Of a stretch of DNA of 12,113 bases, positions 11,921 to 12,113 are shown piece by piece. The stretch comes from an uncultured Pseudomonadota bacterium (lineage in GTDB: Bacteria > Pseudomonadota > Gammaproteobacteria > Burkholderiales > Usitatibacteraceae): the NCBI GenBank assembly GCA_937898635.1, contig CALEJW010000257.1:1-12113 (forward strand), given 5' to 3'. The notes under the pieces were generated by a model, which saw nothing but the letters and a program-made list of their open reading frames with translations, was not told where the DNA came from and searched no databases. Position 1 is the stretch's first letter. The number at the start of each line of letters is the position of its first letter. A program made the translations under genes and the position numbers.

Positions 11921-12113
11921 ATGGCCCGCTACGACCCCACCTTCACGCCCGAGCAGCGCGACCAGGTCCTGCGCCGCGCGGCCACCCCGCACCCGCTCGA
12001 GATCTTCCCGGTGTTCCGACGCTGGAAGGGCGGCTACGGGCGCGACCTCGTCTACACCTTCATCTGGAACGTGGGCTTCACCGCGCTCTTCCTGTTCATC
12101 GGGCTGGTCGACA
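11921..12113 (+). CDS. N-terminal part of a membrane protein, possibly a LytS-type sensor histidine kinase
   Basis: Only the first 64 codons are present; the gene runs off the right edge. The start MARYDPTFTPEQRDQVLRRA is followed by a short amphipathic stretch, HPLEIFPVFRRW, and then by RDLVYTFIWNVGFTALFLFI, which is the first transmembrane segment (about residues 44-64). The RD-x2-YT-x-IWN pattern before a membrane helix reminds me of betaproteobacterial LytS/YehU-type histidine kinases (His_kinase PF06580), but no catalytic domain is visible, so this is a guess. ATG 11921 is preferred to the in-frame ATG at 11912, because AGGA at 11909 is well spaced for the former. It diverges from the tRNA-mutY unit across 139 bp. 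Confidence 0.6.
   Translation, partial: MARYDPTFTPEQRDQVLRRAATPHPLEIFPVFRRWKGGYGRDLVYTFIWNVGFTALFLFIGLVD

Noticed and set aside
11696..11992. In-frame 99-codon upstream extension of mutY
   Set aside because: It reads straight through the tRNA-Gly gene and its promoter, and the residues do not resemble MutY.
1..12113. CRISPR array, prophage, toxin-antitoxin or biosynthetic cluster
   Set aside because: No regularly spaced repeats, phage genes or such operons are present; nearly all the sequence is accounted for by conserved core genes.

Overview
The window is a gene-dense, very GC-rich stretch (about 70% G+C by eye, with almost exclusive use of C/G-ending codons). It looks like a chromosome segment of a betaproteobacterium. 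The main support is the gene order: a Kef-type antiporter diverging from kdsD-kdsC-lptC-lptA-lptB-rpoN-hpf-ptsN-hprK-rapZ. HprK plus RapZ behind ptsN is typical of Betaproteobacteria and some relatives. The exact order or family cannot be told from this sequence.

Layout. Positions 1-408 hold the 3' end of a REP-associated (Y1/HUH) transposase, which ends in a short imperfect palindrome. Converging on it from the minus strand is a 655-residue Kef-type cation/proton antiporter (405-2372). A 48-bp divergent intergenic region (2373-2420) contains a perfect 7-bp inverted repeat flanking a TATACT box. From there a tightly packed plus-strand cluster runs to 10641: kdsD, kdsC (Kdo synthesis for LPS), lptC, lptA, lptB (LPS transport), rpoN (sigma-54), hpf (ribosome hibernation), ptsN (EIIA-Ntr), hprK (HPr kinase/phosphorylase), rapZ, and a stand-alone LON-domain protein. 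Most junctions overlap or are only a few bases apart. The only gaps above 20 bp are before rpoN and before hpf. On the minus strand mutY (10574-11695) converges on and overlaps the LON gene, and a tRNA-Gly(CCC) lies 12 bp upstream of it in the same orientation. The right edge carries the first 64 codons of a plus-strand membrane protein, possibly a LytS-type histidine kinase.

How it fits together. kdsD and kdsC supply two of the four steps to CMP-Kdo, and lptC/A/B supply part of the machine that moves finished LPS to the outer membrane. The second half is regulatory: sigma-54, the nitrogen-PTS EIIA, HPr kinase/phosphorylase and RapZ are known to tie nitrogen/carbon status to envelope precursor supply. 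The cluster as a whole is a known conserved arrangement, and I found no convincing undescribed multi-gene system. The points worth a second look are small-scale: the dyad at the kef/kdsD promoter, a possible leaderless kdsD mRNA, a TATAAT written as two rare codons inside lptB, a conflict over the ptsN start, tRNA-mutY coupling with a TTG start, and the mutY/LON antisense overlap.
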